Positions 46,095 to 57,625 of a DNA stretch of 64,000 bases are shown piece by piece (within the stretch, counting starts at the first letter, position 1; the number at the start of each line of letters is the position of its first letter). A program made the position numbers and the translations under genes. The notes below the pieces were generated by a model. It saw only the letters and a list, made by a program, of their open reading frames with translations. It was not told where the DNA came from and did no database searches. Source of the DNA: Desmodus rotundus (taxonomy: Eukaryota > Chordata > Mammalia > Chiroptera > Phyllostomidae); contig NW_026527274.1 in NCBI RefSeq assembly GCF_022682495.2, positions 34,924 to 98,923 of the forward strand. The letters run 5' to 3'.

Positions 46095-48029
46095 AGACAC
46101 CTGCCTCCCGTGATAAGAGGCCCCCTGCCTCCGTGGAGCTTGGAACTCTGGGGCCGGGCTGCGGGTCACTGGGCTAAGTGGCTGGAAAGGCGCAGACCCC
46201 CTCCGTCCCGACCGCCCCAACTGCGAAGGACAGGGGGGAGGCCCCCAGGAGATGGCTTTTGTCAGAGCCGCGGCTGGCCGGTTTCGGGCCAAGACGCGGG
46301 ACCCGGCAGGCTCAGGGCAGGCAGCCCCACCAGAAGCCTCCCTCGGGGCAACGGGCCCCACCCCGGACATATCAGGCCTGCCTTCACAGGGTCCCTGGGG
46401 TCGTGTCCCGTGGAACTGGAAGCTCTCCCCGCCACCAGAGGTCCGATCCTTTTCCCGTGGACCACACTTGCCAGCCCGTCTCCCACCCCGCCGGAGGCAG
46501 AGTGCCGGGGAAAGAACTAGGGACCTGGGGCCGGGAAGAGGGGCCGGCCACGGTTCCGGGCCAGGCGGGGGGGGGGGCGTGGGGCGGGGGGGGGGCCCGG
46601 GCAGGCCGGACCCACCGGCCCAGGGACCGGGTCTCGCGGGGGGGTCTTGGGCCTGAGACCCTGCCTGGGGGGCTAAGAGTCCTTTCTCGGCTCAAACGGC
46701 CCCACCCTGCCCCGAGGCGGTAAACTTGCACCGAGACGCTTCTACTCTCTAAAGTCTGGGCTGAACTTTGCGAGAAGGGACCGTGTGCGATGCGACCTGG
46801 GTCCCACAGAGCTCGAACCCCCCCCTCCCCGTGAAGGGATCCGCGGCCTGTGGTCCTTGGTGTCCGCAAAAGGCATTCACCTGCGGAGAACCTGGGCCCA
46901 GGTGAGCGGGACCAGGCCCCGCGGCAGGAGCCTGGGGAGGCCACTGGAGCCATGGGGGCCAGGGCTGGGCATTTTCCCGGGTGCTCTCTCGGGTCCCAGG
47001 CGCCCTCTCTCGCCCGGGGAGTGCCCACGCCGTCCCTTGACCCCCGCAGGACGCCTGCATCCCGCCATAAGCGGCCCAACTCCTCCATGGAGCCGGGACA
47101 CATGGGGCCGGGGTGCGAGCAACTGGCCTACGTGGCGGCAAACCCGCAGACCCCTCCGTCCCGTCCCCACCACTGCGAAGATCCCCCTGTTCTTCCATCC
47201 GTAAAGGGGTCCCCCTTTACGGATGGAAGAACAGGGGGGAGGCCCCCAGGAGATGGCTTTTGTCCGAGCCGCGGCTGGGTGGTTTCGGGCCAGGAGGCGG
47301 GGCCGCGCAGGCGCAAGCAGGCCCCACCCCAAGAGCATCCCTCCGGGCAACGTGCCCCCCCACCCCTTGAGATATCAGGCCAGGTTCACAGGGTCCCTGG
47401 GCCGGTGTCAGAGTTAAGGGAAGCCCTCACTGCCACCCAGAGGACCGCGCGTTTTCCCGTGGACCACACTTCCCAGCAGCTCTCCCACCCCCGCCGAGGC
47501 AGAGTGCCAGGGAAGAACTAGGGACCTGGGCCCGGGAAGAGGAGCCGGCCACGGCTCCGCGCCAGGTGGAGCGGGTCCGGGCGGGCGGGCGGGCGGGACC
47601 CTCGTCCACGGACCGGTTCTCCCGTGGGGAGTCTGGCCCTGTGCCCCGCCTGGGAGGCTAAGAGCCTTGCTTCGCCTGCAACGCCCCCACCCTGCCACAA
47701 GGCGGCAGACTTGGACCCAGCCGCTTCAACCCTCCAGTCTGTGCGGAACCACCCAAAAATGGAGTGTGACCGCTGCGACCTCAGTCCCCCAGAGCTCGAA
47801 GCCCCACCTCTGTGAGGGAATCGGCGGCCTCCTGTCCTCGGCGTCCGCAAAAGGCATTCACCTGCGGTGAACCTGGGCCTCGGGCGAGCAGGGCCAGGCC
47901 CCATGGTAGGAGCCCGGGGAGGCAATGGCAGTCTCTGCGGCCAGGCCTCGGGCTCTCCCCGGGGCTCTCTCGGGGCACGGGCACCCTCTCTCGCCTGGAG
48001 AGTGCCCACGCCGTCCCTTGAGCCCCGCG
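46095..48029 (+). repeat. Satellite unit 25 (alpha/Y, indel-rich first 600 bp), 1935 bp
   Basis: Half A is alpha, G runs 11/10, and 954 bp long because of extra bases near 46200, 46216, 46381, 46512, 46616, 46661 and 46681, with one loss near 46435. From about 46690 on the copy is clean. Half B starts at 47049; palindrome 47183-47238; Y tail. Confidence 0.9.
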
Positions 48030-49941
48030 AGACACCTGCCTCCCGTGATAAGAGGCCCCCTGCCTCCGTGGAGCTTGGAACTCTGGGGCCGGGCTGCGGG
48101 TCACTGGGCTAAGTGGCTGGAAAGGCGCAGACCCCTCCGTCCCGACCGCCCAACTGCGAAGGACAGGGGGGAGGCCCCCAGGAGATGGCTTTTGTCAGAG
48201 CCGCGGCTGGCCGGTTTCGGGCCAAGACGCGGGACCCGGCAGGCTCAGGGCAGGCAGCCCCACCAGAAGCCTCCCTCGGGGCAACGGGCCCCACCCCGGA
48301 CATATCAGGCCTGCTTCACAGGGTCCCTGGGGTCGTGTCCCGTGGAACTGGAAGCTCTCCCCGCCACCCAGAGGTCCGATCCTTTTCCCGTGGACCACAC
48401 TTGCCAGCCCGTCTCCCACCCCGCCGGAGGCAGAGTGCCGGGGAAGAACTAGGGACCTGGGGCCGGGAAGAGGGGCCGGCCATGTTTCCGGGCCAGGTGG
48501 TGGGGGGCGGCCCCGGGCAGGCTGGACCCGGGCCCAGGGACCGGGTCTCCCTGGGGGGTCTTGGGCCTGAGACCTGCCTGGGGGGCTAAGAGTCTTTCTC
48601 GGCTCAAACGGCCCCACCCTGCCCCGAGGCGGTAAACTTGCACCGAGACGCTTCTACTCTCTAAAGTCTGGGCTGAACTTTGCGAGAAGGGACCGTGTGC
48701 GATGCGACCTGGGTCCCACAGAGCTCGAACCCCCCCCTCCCCGTGAAGGGATCCGCGGCCTGTGGTCCTTGGTGTCCGCAAAAGGCATTCACCTGCGGAG
48801 AACCTGGGCCCAGGTGAGCGGGACCAGGCCCCGCGGCAGGAGCCTGGGGAGGCCACTGGAGCCATGGGGGCCAGGGCTGGGCATTTTCCCGGGTGCTCTC
48901 TCGGGTCCCAGGCGCCCTCTCTCGCCCGGGGAGTGCCCACGCCGTCCCTTGACCCCCGCAGGACGCCTGCATCCCGCCATAAGCGGCCCAACTCCTCCAT
49001 GGAGCCGGGACACATGGGGCCGGGGTGCGAGCAACTGGCCTACGTGGCGGCAAACCCGCAGACCCCTCCGTCCCGTCCCCACCACTGCGAAGATCCCCCT
49101 GTTCTTCCATCCGTAAAGGGGTCCCCCTTTACGGATGGAAGAACAGGGGGGAGGCCCCCAGGAGATGGCTTTTGTCCGAGCCGCGGCTGGGTGGTTTCGG
49201 GCCAGGAGGCGGGGCCGCGCAGGCGCAAGCAGGCCCCACCCCAAGAGCATCCCTCCGGGCAACGTGCCCCCCCACCCCTTGAGATATCAGGCCAGGTTCA
49301 CAGGGTCCCTGGGCCGGTGTCAGAGTTAAGGGAAGCCCTCACTGCCACCCAGAGGACCGCGCGTTTTCCCGTGGACCACACTTCCCAGCAGCTCTCCCAC
49401 CCCCGCCGAGGCAGAGTGCCAGGGAAGAACTAGGGACCTGGGCCCGGGAAGAGGAGCCGGCCACGGCTCCGCGCCAGGTGGAGCGGGTCCGGGCGGGCGG
49501 GCGGGCGGGACCCTCGTCCACGGACCGGTTCTCCCGTGGGGAGTCTGGCCCTGTGCCCCGCCTGGGAGGCTAAGAGCCTTGCTTCGCCTGCAACGCCCCC
49601 ACCCTGCCACAAGGCGGCAGACTTGGACCCAGCCGCTTCAACCCTCCAGTCTGTGCGGAACCACCCAAAAATGGAGTGTGACCGCTGCGACCTCAGTCCC
49701 CCAGAGCTCGAAGCCACACCTCTGTGAGGGAATCGGCGGCCTCCTGTCCTCGGCGTCCGCAAAAGGCATTCAACTGCGGTGAACCTGGGCCTCGGGCGAG
49801 CAGGGCCAGGCCCCATGGTAGGAGCCCGGGGAGGCAATGGCAGCCTCTGCGGCCAGGCCTCGGGCTCTCCCCGGGGCTCTCTCGGGGCACGGGCACACTC
49901 TCTCGCCTGGAGAGTGCCCACGCCGTCCCTTGAGCCCCGCG
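48030..49941 (+). repeat. Satellite unit 26 (beta with GGTGGTGG/X), 1912 bp
   Basis: The beta half A G run is interrupted by T (CCAGGTGGTGGGG near 48501), shared only with unit 29. Half B starts at 48961; palindrome 49095-49150; X tail. Confidence 0.95.
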
Positions 49942-51871
49942 AGACACCTGCCTCCCGTGATAAGAGGCCCCCTGCCTCCGTGGAGCTTGGAACTCTGGGG
50001 CCGGGCTGCGGGTCACTGGGCTAAGTGGCTGGAAAGGCGCAGACCCCTCCGTCCCGACCGCCCAACTGCGAAGGACAGGGGGGAGGCCCCCAGGAGATGG
50101 CTTTTGTCAGAGCCGCGGCTGGCCGGTTTCGGGCCAAGACGCGGGACCCGGCAGGCTCAGGGCAGGCAGCCCCACCAGAAGCCTCCCTCGGGGCAACGGG
50201 CCCCACCCCGGACATATCAGGCCTGCTTCACAGGGTCCCTGGGGTCGTGTCCCGTGGAACTGGAAGCTCTCCCCGCCACCCAGAGGTCCGATCCTTTTCC
50301 CGTGGACCACACTTGCCAGCCCGTCTCCCACCCCGCCGGAGGCAGAGTGCCGGGGAAGAACTAGGGACCTGGGGCCGGGAAGAGGGGCCGGCCACGGTTC
50401 CGGGCCAGGCGGGGGGGGGGGGCGTGGGGCGGGGGGGGGGGCCCGGGCAGGCCGGACCCACGCCCAGGGACCGGGTCTCGCGGGGGGGTCTTGGGCCTGA
50501 GACCTGCCTGGGGGGCTAAGAGTCTTTCTCGGCTCAAACGGCCCCACCCTGCCCCGAGGCGGTAAACTTGCACCGAGACGCTTCTACTCTCTAAAGTCTG
50601 GGCTGAACTTTGCGAGAAGGGACCGTGTGCGATGCGACCTGGGTCCCACAGAGCTCGAACCCCCCCCTCCCCGTGAAGGGATCCGCGGCCTGTGGTCCTT
50701 GGTGTCCGCAAAAGGCATTCACCTGCGGAGAACCTGGGCCCAGGTGAGCGGGACCAGGCCCCGCGGCAGGAGCCTGGGGAGGCCACTGGAGCCATGGGGG
50801 CCAGGGCTGGGCATTTTCCCGGGTGCTCTCTCGGGTCCCAGGCGCCCTCTCTCGCCCGGGGAGTGCCCACGCCGTCCCTTGACCCCCGCAGGACGCCTGC
50901 ATCCCGCCATAAGCGGCCCAACTCCTCCATGGAGCCGGGACACATGGGGCCGGGGTGCGAGCAACTGGCCTACGTGGCGGCAAACCCGCAGACCCCTCCG
51001 TCCCGTCCCCACCACTGCGAAGATCCCCCTGTTCTTCCATCCGTAAAGGGGTCCCCCTTTACGGATGGAAGAACAGGGGGGAGGCCCCCAGGAGATGGCT
51101 TTTGTCCGAGCCGCGGCTGGGTGGTTTCGGGCCAGGAGGCGGGGCCGCGCAGGCGCAAGCAGGCCCCACCCCAAGAGCATCCCTCCGGGCAACGTGCCCC
51201 CCCACCCCTTGAGATATCAGGCCAGGTTCACAGGGTCCCTGGGCCGGTGTCAGAGTTAAGGGAAGCCCTCACTGCCACCCAGAGGACCGCGCGTTTTCCC
51301 GTGGACCACACTTCCCAGCAGCTCTCCCACCCCCGCCGAGGCAGAGTGCCAGGGAAGAACTAGGGACCTGGGCCCGGGAAGAGGAGCCGGCCACGGCTCC
51401 GCGCCAGGTGGAGCGGGTCCGGGCGGGCGGGCGGGCGGGACCCTCGTCCACGGACCGGTTCTCCCGTGGGGAGTCTGGCCCTGTGCCCCGCCTGGGAGGC
51501 TAAGAGCCTTGCTTCGCCTGCAACGCCCCCACCCTGCCACAAGGCGGCAGACTTGGACCCAGCCGCTTCAACCCTCCAGTCTGTGCGGAACCACCCAAAA
51601 ATGGAGTGTGACCGCTGCGACCTCAGTCCCCCAGAGCTCGAAGCCCCACCTCTGTGAGGGAATCGGCGGCCTCCTGTCCTCGGCGTCCGCAAAAGGCATT
51701 CACCTGCGGTGAACCTGGGCCTCGGGCGAGCAGGGCCAGGCCCCATGGTAGGAGCCCGGGGAGGCAATGGCAGTCTCTGCGGCCAGGCCTCGGGCTCTCC
51801 CCGGGGCTCTCTCGGGGCACGGGCACCCTCTCTCGCCTGGAGAGTGCCCACGCCGTCCCTTGAGCCCCGCG
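49942..51871 (+). repeat. Satellite unit 27 (alpha/Y), 1930 bp
   Basis: Alpha half A with G runs 12/11, the same as unit 9. Half B starts at 50891; palindrome 51025-51080; Y tail. Confidence 0.95.
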
Positions 51872-53783
51872 AGACACCTGCCTCCCGTGATAAGAGGCCC
51901 CCTGCCTCCGTGGAGCTTGGAACTCTGGGGCCGGGCTGCGGGTCACTGGGCTAAGTGGCTGGAAAGGCGCAGACCCCTCCGTCCCGACCGCCCAACTGCG
52001 AAGGACAGGGGGGAGGCCCCCAGGAGATGGCTTTTGTCAGAGCCGCGGCTGGCCGGTTTCGGGCCAAGACGCGGGACCCGGCAGGCTCAGGGCAGGCAGC
52101 CCCACCAGAAGCCTCCCTCGGGGCAACGGGCCCCACCCCGGACATATCAGGCCTGCTTCACAGGGTCCCTGGGGTCGTGTCCCGTGGAACTGGAAGCTCT
52201 CCCCGCCACCCAGAGGTCCGATCCTTTTCCCGTGGACCACACTTGCCAGCCCGTCTCCCACCCCGCCGGAGGCAGAGTGCCGGGGAAGAACTAGGGACCT
52301 GGGGCCGGGAAGAGGGGCCGGCCATGTTTCCGGGCCAGGTGGGGGGGGGCGGCCCCGGGCAGGCTGGACCCGGGCCCAGGGACCGGGTCTCCCTGGGGGG
52401 TCTTGGGCCTGAGACCTGCCTGGGGGGCTAAGAGTCTTTCTCGGCTCAAACGGCCCCACCCTGCCCCGAGGCGGTAAACTTGCACCGAGACGCTTCTACT
52501 CTCTAAAGTCTGGGCTGAACTTTGCGAGAAGGGACCGTGTGCGATGCGACCTGGGTCCCACAGAGCTCGAACCCCCCCCTCCCCGTGAAGGGATCCGCGG
52601 CCTGTGGTCCTTGGTGTCCGCAAAAGGCATTCACCTGCGGAGAACCTGGGCCCAGGTGAGCGGGACCAGGCCCCGCGGCAGGAGCCTGGGGAGGCCACTG
52701 GAGCCATGGGGGCCAGGGCTGGGCATTTTCCCGGGTGCTCTCTCGGGTCCCAGGCGCCCTCTCTCGCCCGGGGAGTGCCCACGCCGTCCCTTGACCCCCG
52801 CAGGACGCCTGCATCCCGCCATAAGCGGCCCAACTCCTCCATGGAGCCGGGACACATGGGGCCGGGGTGCGAGCAACTGGCCTACGTGGCGGCAAACCCG
52901 CAGACCCCTCCGTCCCGTCCCCACCACTGCGAAGATCCCCCTGTTCTTCCATCCGTAAAGGGGTCCCCCTTTACGGATGGAAGAACAGGGGGGAGGCCCC
53001 CAGGAGATGGCTTTTGTCCGAGCCGCGGCTGGGTGGTTTCGGGCCAGGAGGCGGGGCCGCGCAGGCGCAAGCAGGCCCCACCCCAAGAGCATCCCTCCGG
53101 GCAACGTGCCCCCCCACCCCTTGAGATATCAGGCCAGGTTCACAGGGTCCCTGGGCCGGTGTCAGAGTTAAGGGAAGCCCTCACTGCCACCCAGAGGACC
53201 GCGCGTTTTCCCGTGGACCACACTTCCCAGCAGCTCTCCCACCCCCGCCGAGGCAGAGTGCCAGGGAAGAACTAGGGACCTGGGCCCGGGAAGAGGAGCC
53301 GGCCACGGCTCCGCGCCAGGTGGAGCGGGTCCGGGCGGGCGGGCGGGCGGGACCCTCGTCCACGGACCGGTTCTCCCGTGGGGAGTCTGGCCCTGTGCCC
53401 CGCCTGGGAGGCTAAGAGCCTTGCTTCGCCTGCAACGCCCCCACCCTGCCACAAGGCGGCAGACTTGGACCCAGCCGCTTCAACCCTCCAGTCTGTGCGG
53501 AACCACCCAAAAATGGAGTGTGACCGCTGCGACCTCAGTCCCCCAGAGCTCGAAGCCACACCTCTGTGAGGGAATCGGCGGCCTCCTGTCCTCGGCGTCC
53601 GCAAAAGGCATTCACCTGCGGTGAACCTGGGCCTCGGGCGAGCAGGGCCAGGCCCCATGGTAGGAGCCCGGGGAGGCAATGGCAGTCTCTGCGGCCAGGC
53701 CTCGGGCTCTCCCCGGGGCTCTCTCGGGGCACGGGCACCCTCTCTCGCCTGGAGAGTGCCCACGCCGTCCCTTGAGCCCCGCG
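51872..53783 (+). repeat. Satellite unit 28 (beta, mosaic X/Y tail), 1912 bp
   Basis: Beta half A; half B starts at 52803; palindrome 52937-52992. The tail has the X base A at 53558 but Y bases C at 53615 and T at 53686, so the haplotype switches within about 57 bp. Confidence 0.94.
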
Positions 53784-55695
53784 AGACACCTGCCTCCCGT
53801 GATAAGAGGCCCCCTGCCTCCGTGGAGCTTGGAACTCTGGGGCCGGGCTGCGGGTCACTGGGCTAAGTGGCTGGAAAGGCGCAGACCCCTCCGTCCCGAC
53901 CGCCCAACTGCGAAGGACAGGGGGGAGGCCCCCAGGAGATGGCTTTTGTCAGAGCCGCGGCTGGCCGGTTTCGGGCCAAGACGCGGGACCCGGCAGGCTC
54001 AGGGCAGGCAGCCCCACCAGAAGCCTCCCTCGGGGCAACGGGCCCCACCCCGGACATATCAGGCCTGCTTCACAGGGTCCCTGGGGTCGTGTCCCGTGGA
54101 ACTGGAAGCTCTCCCCGCCACCCAGAGGTCCGATCCTTTTCCCGTGGACCACACTTGCCAGCCCGTCTCCCACCCCGCCGGAGGCAGAGTGCCGGGGAAG
54201 AACTAGGGACCTGGGGCCGGGAAGAGGGGCCGGCCATGTTTCCGGGCCAGGTGGTGGGGGGCGGCCCCGGGCAGGCTGGACCCGGGCCCAGGGACCGGGT
54301 CTCCCTGGGGGGTCTTGGGCCTGAGACCTGCCTGGGGGGCTAAGAGTCTTTCTCGGCTCAAACGGCCCCACCCTGCCCCGAGGCGGTAAACTTGCACCGA
54401 GACGCTTCTACTCTCTAAAGTCTGGGCTGAACTTTGCGAGAAGGGACCGTGTGCGATGCGACCTGGGTCCCACAGAGCTCGAACCCCCCCCTCCCCGTGA
54501 AGGGATCCGCGGCCTGTGGTCCTTGGTGTCCGCAAAAGGCATTCACCTGCGGAGAACCTGGGCCCAGGTGAGCGGGACCAGGCCCCGCGGCAGGAGCCTG
54601 GGGAGGCCACTGGAGCCATGGGGGCCAGGGCTGGGCATTTTCCCGGGTGCTCTCTCGGGTCCCAGGCGCCCTCTCTCGCCCGGGGAGTGCCCACGCCGTC
54701 CCTTGACCCCCGCAGGACGCCTGCATCCCGCCATAAGCGGCCCAACTCCTCCATGGAGCCGGGACACATGGGGCCGGGGTGCGAGCAACTGGCCTACGTG
54801 GCGGCAAACCCGCAGACCCCTCCGTCCCGTCCCCACCACTGCGAAGATCCCCCTGTTCTTCCATCCGTAAAGGGGTCCCCCTTTACGGATGGAAGAACAG
54901 GGGGGAGGCCCCCAGGAGATGGCTTTTGTCCGAGCCGCGGCTGGGTGGTTTCGGGCCAGGAGGCGGGGCCGCGCAGGCGCAAGCAGGCCCCACCCCAAGA
55001 GCATCCCTCCGGGCAACGTGCCCCCCCACCCCTTGAGATATCAGGCCAGGTTCACAGGGTCCCTGGGCCGGTGTCAGAGTTAAGGGAAGCCCTCACTGCC
55101 ACCCAGAGGACCGCGCGTTTTCCCGTGGACCACACTTCCCAGCAGCTCTCCCACCCCCGCCGAGGCAGAGTGCCAGGGAAGAACTAGGGACCTGGGCCCG
55201 GGAAGAGGAGCCGGCCACGGCTCCGCGCCAGGTGGAGCGGGTCCGGGCGGGCGGGCGGGCGGGACCCTCGTCCACGGACCGGTTCTCCCGTGGGGAGTCT
55301 GGCCCTGTGCCCCGCCTGGGAGGCTAAGAGCCTTGCTTCGCCTGCAACGCCCCCACCCTGCCACAAGGCGGCAGACTTGGACCCAGCCGCTTCAACCCTC
55401 CAGTCTGTGCGGAACCACCCAAAAATGGAGTGTGACCGCTGCGACCTCAGTCCCCCAGAGCTCGAAGCCACACCTCTGTGAGGGAATCGGCGGCCTCCTG
55501 TCCTCGGCGTCCGCAAAAGGCATTCAACTGCGGTGAACCTGGGCCTCGGGCGAGCAGGGCCAGGCCCCATGGTAGGAGCCCGGGGAGGCAATGGCAGCCT
55601 CTGCGGCCAGGCCTCGGGCTCTCCCCGGGGCTCTCTCGGGGCACGGGCACACTCTCTCGCCTGGAGAGTGCCCACGCCGTCCCTTGAGCCCCGCG
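53784..55695 (+). repeat. Satellite unit 29 (beta with GGTGGTGG/X), 1912 bp
   Basis: It matches unit 26, including CCAGGTGGTGGGG near 54255. Half B starts at 54715; palindrome 54849-54904; X tail. Confidence 0.95.
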
Positions 55696-57625
55696 AGACA
55701 CCTGCCTCCCGTGATAAGAGGCCCCCTGCCTCCGTGGAGCTTGGAACTCTGGGGCCGGGCTGCGGGTCACTGGGCTAAGTGGCTGGAAAGGCGCAGACCC
55801 CTCCGTCCCGACCGCCCAACTGCGAAGGACAGGGGGGAGGCCCCCAGGAGATGGCTTTTGTCAGAGCCGCGGCTGGCCGGTTTCGGGCCAAGACGCGGGA
55901 CCCGGCAGGCTCAGGGCAGGCAGCCCCACCAGAAGCCTCCCTCGGGGCAACGGGCCCCACCCCGGACATATCAGGCCTGCTTCACAGGGTCCCTGGGGTC
56001 GTGTCCCGTGGAACTGGAAGCTCTCCCCGCCACCCAGAGGTCCGATCCTTTTCCCGTGGACCACACTTGCCAGCCCGTCTCCCACCCCGCCGGAGGCAGA
56101 GTGCCGGGGAAGAACTAGGGACCTGGGGCCGGGAAGAGGGGCCGGCCACGGTTCCGGGCCAGGCGGGGGGGGGGGCGTGGGGCGGGGGGGGGGGGCCCGG
56201 GCAGGCCGGACCCACGCCCAGGGACCGGGTCTCGCGGGGGGGTCTTGGGCCTGAGACCTGCCTGGGGGGCTAAGAGTCTTTCTCGGCTCAAACGGCCCCA
56301 CCCTGCCCCGAGGCGGTAAACTTGCACCGAGACGCTTCTACTCTCTAAAGTCTGGGCTGAACTTTGCGAGAAGGGACCGTGTGCGATGCGACCTGGGTCC
56401 CACAGAGCTCGAACCCCCCCCTCCCCGTGAAGGGATCCGCGGCCTGTGGTCCTTGGTGTCCGCAAAAGGCATTCACCTGCGGAGAACCTGGGCCCAGGTG
56501 AGCGGGACCAGGCCCCGCGGCAGGAGCCTGGGGAGGCCACTGGAGCCATGGGGGCCAGGGCTGGGCATTTTCCCGGGTGCTCTCTCGGGTCCCAGGCGCC
56601 CTCTCTCGCCCGGGGAGTGCCCACGCCGTCCCTTGACCCCCGCAGGACGCCTGCATCCCGCCATAAGCGGCCCAACTCCTCCATGGAGCCGGGACACATG
56701 GGGCCGGGGTGCGAGCAACTGGCCTACGTGGCGGCAAACCCGCAGACCCCTCCGTCCCGTCCCCACCACTGCGAAGATCCCCCTGTTCTTCCATCCGTAA
56801 AGGGGTCCCCCTTTACGGATGGAAGAACAGGGGGGAGGCCCCCAGGAGATGGCTTTTGTCCGAGCCGCGGCTGGGTGGTTTCGGGCCAGGAGGCGGGGCC
56901 GCGCAGGCGCAAGCAGGCCCCACCCCAAGAGCATCCCTCCGGGCAACGTGCCCCCCCACCCCTTGAGATATCAGGCCAGGTTCACAGGGTCCCTGGGCCG
57001 GTGTCAGAGTTAAGGGAAGCCCTCACTGCCACCCAGAGGACCGCGCGTTTTCCCGTGGACCACACTTCCCAGCAGCTCTCCCACCCCCGCCGAGGCAGAG
57101 TGCCAGGGAAGAACTAGGGACCTGGGCCCGGGAAGAGGAGCCGGCCACGGCTCCGCGCCAGGTGGAGCGGGTCCCGGCGGGCGGGCGGGCGGGACCCTCG
57201 TCCACGGACCGGTTCTCCCGTGGGGAGTCTGGCCCTGTGCCCCGCCTGGGAGGCTAAGAGCCTTGCTTCGCCTGCAACGCCCCCACCCTGCCACAAGGCG
57301 GCAGACTTGGACCCAGCCGCTTCAACCCTCCAGTCTGTGCGGAACCACCCAAAAATGGAGTGTGACCGCTGCGACCTCAGTCCCCCAGAGCTCGAAGCCA
57401 CACCTCTGTGAGGGAATCGGCGGCCTCCTGTCCTCGGCGTCCGCAAAAGGCATTCAACTGCGGTGAACCTGGGCCTCGGGCGAGCAGGGCCAGGCCCCAT
57501 GGTAGGAGCCCGGGGAGGCAATGGCAGCCTCTGCGGCCAGGCCTCGGGCTCTCCCCGGGGCTCTCTCGGGGCACGGGCACACTCTCTCGCCTGGAGAGTG
57601 CCCACGCCGTCCCTTGAGCCCCGCG
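55696..57625 (+). repeat. Satellite unit 30 (alpha/X with TCCCGG variant), 1930 bp
   Basis: Alpha half A with G runs 11/12; half B starts at 56645; palindrome 56779-56834; X tail. GGGTCCCGGCGGG near 57174 is shared only with unit 19. Confidence 0.95.

Larger units (their letters stand above)
42230..46690. other. Indel-dense segment, suspected assembly consensus error
   Basis: Roughly thirty one-base gains and losses, nearly all in runs of two to five identical bases, occur in this 4.4 kb. Copies on either side have essentially none outside the poly-G tracts. The boundaries are sharp, near 42235 and 46685. Mixed gain and loss in short homopolymers is the typical mark of noisy long-read consensus. 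A truly diverged patch would also be expected to show many substitutions, and I noticed only one. Confidence 0.75.

Noticed and set aside
45477..46370. A 297-codon minus-strand frame, the longest in the window
   Set aside because: It exists only because single-base indels in the suspected consensus-error segment join frames that are separate in all clean copies.
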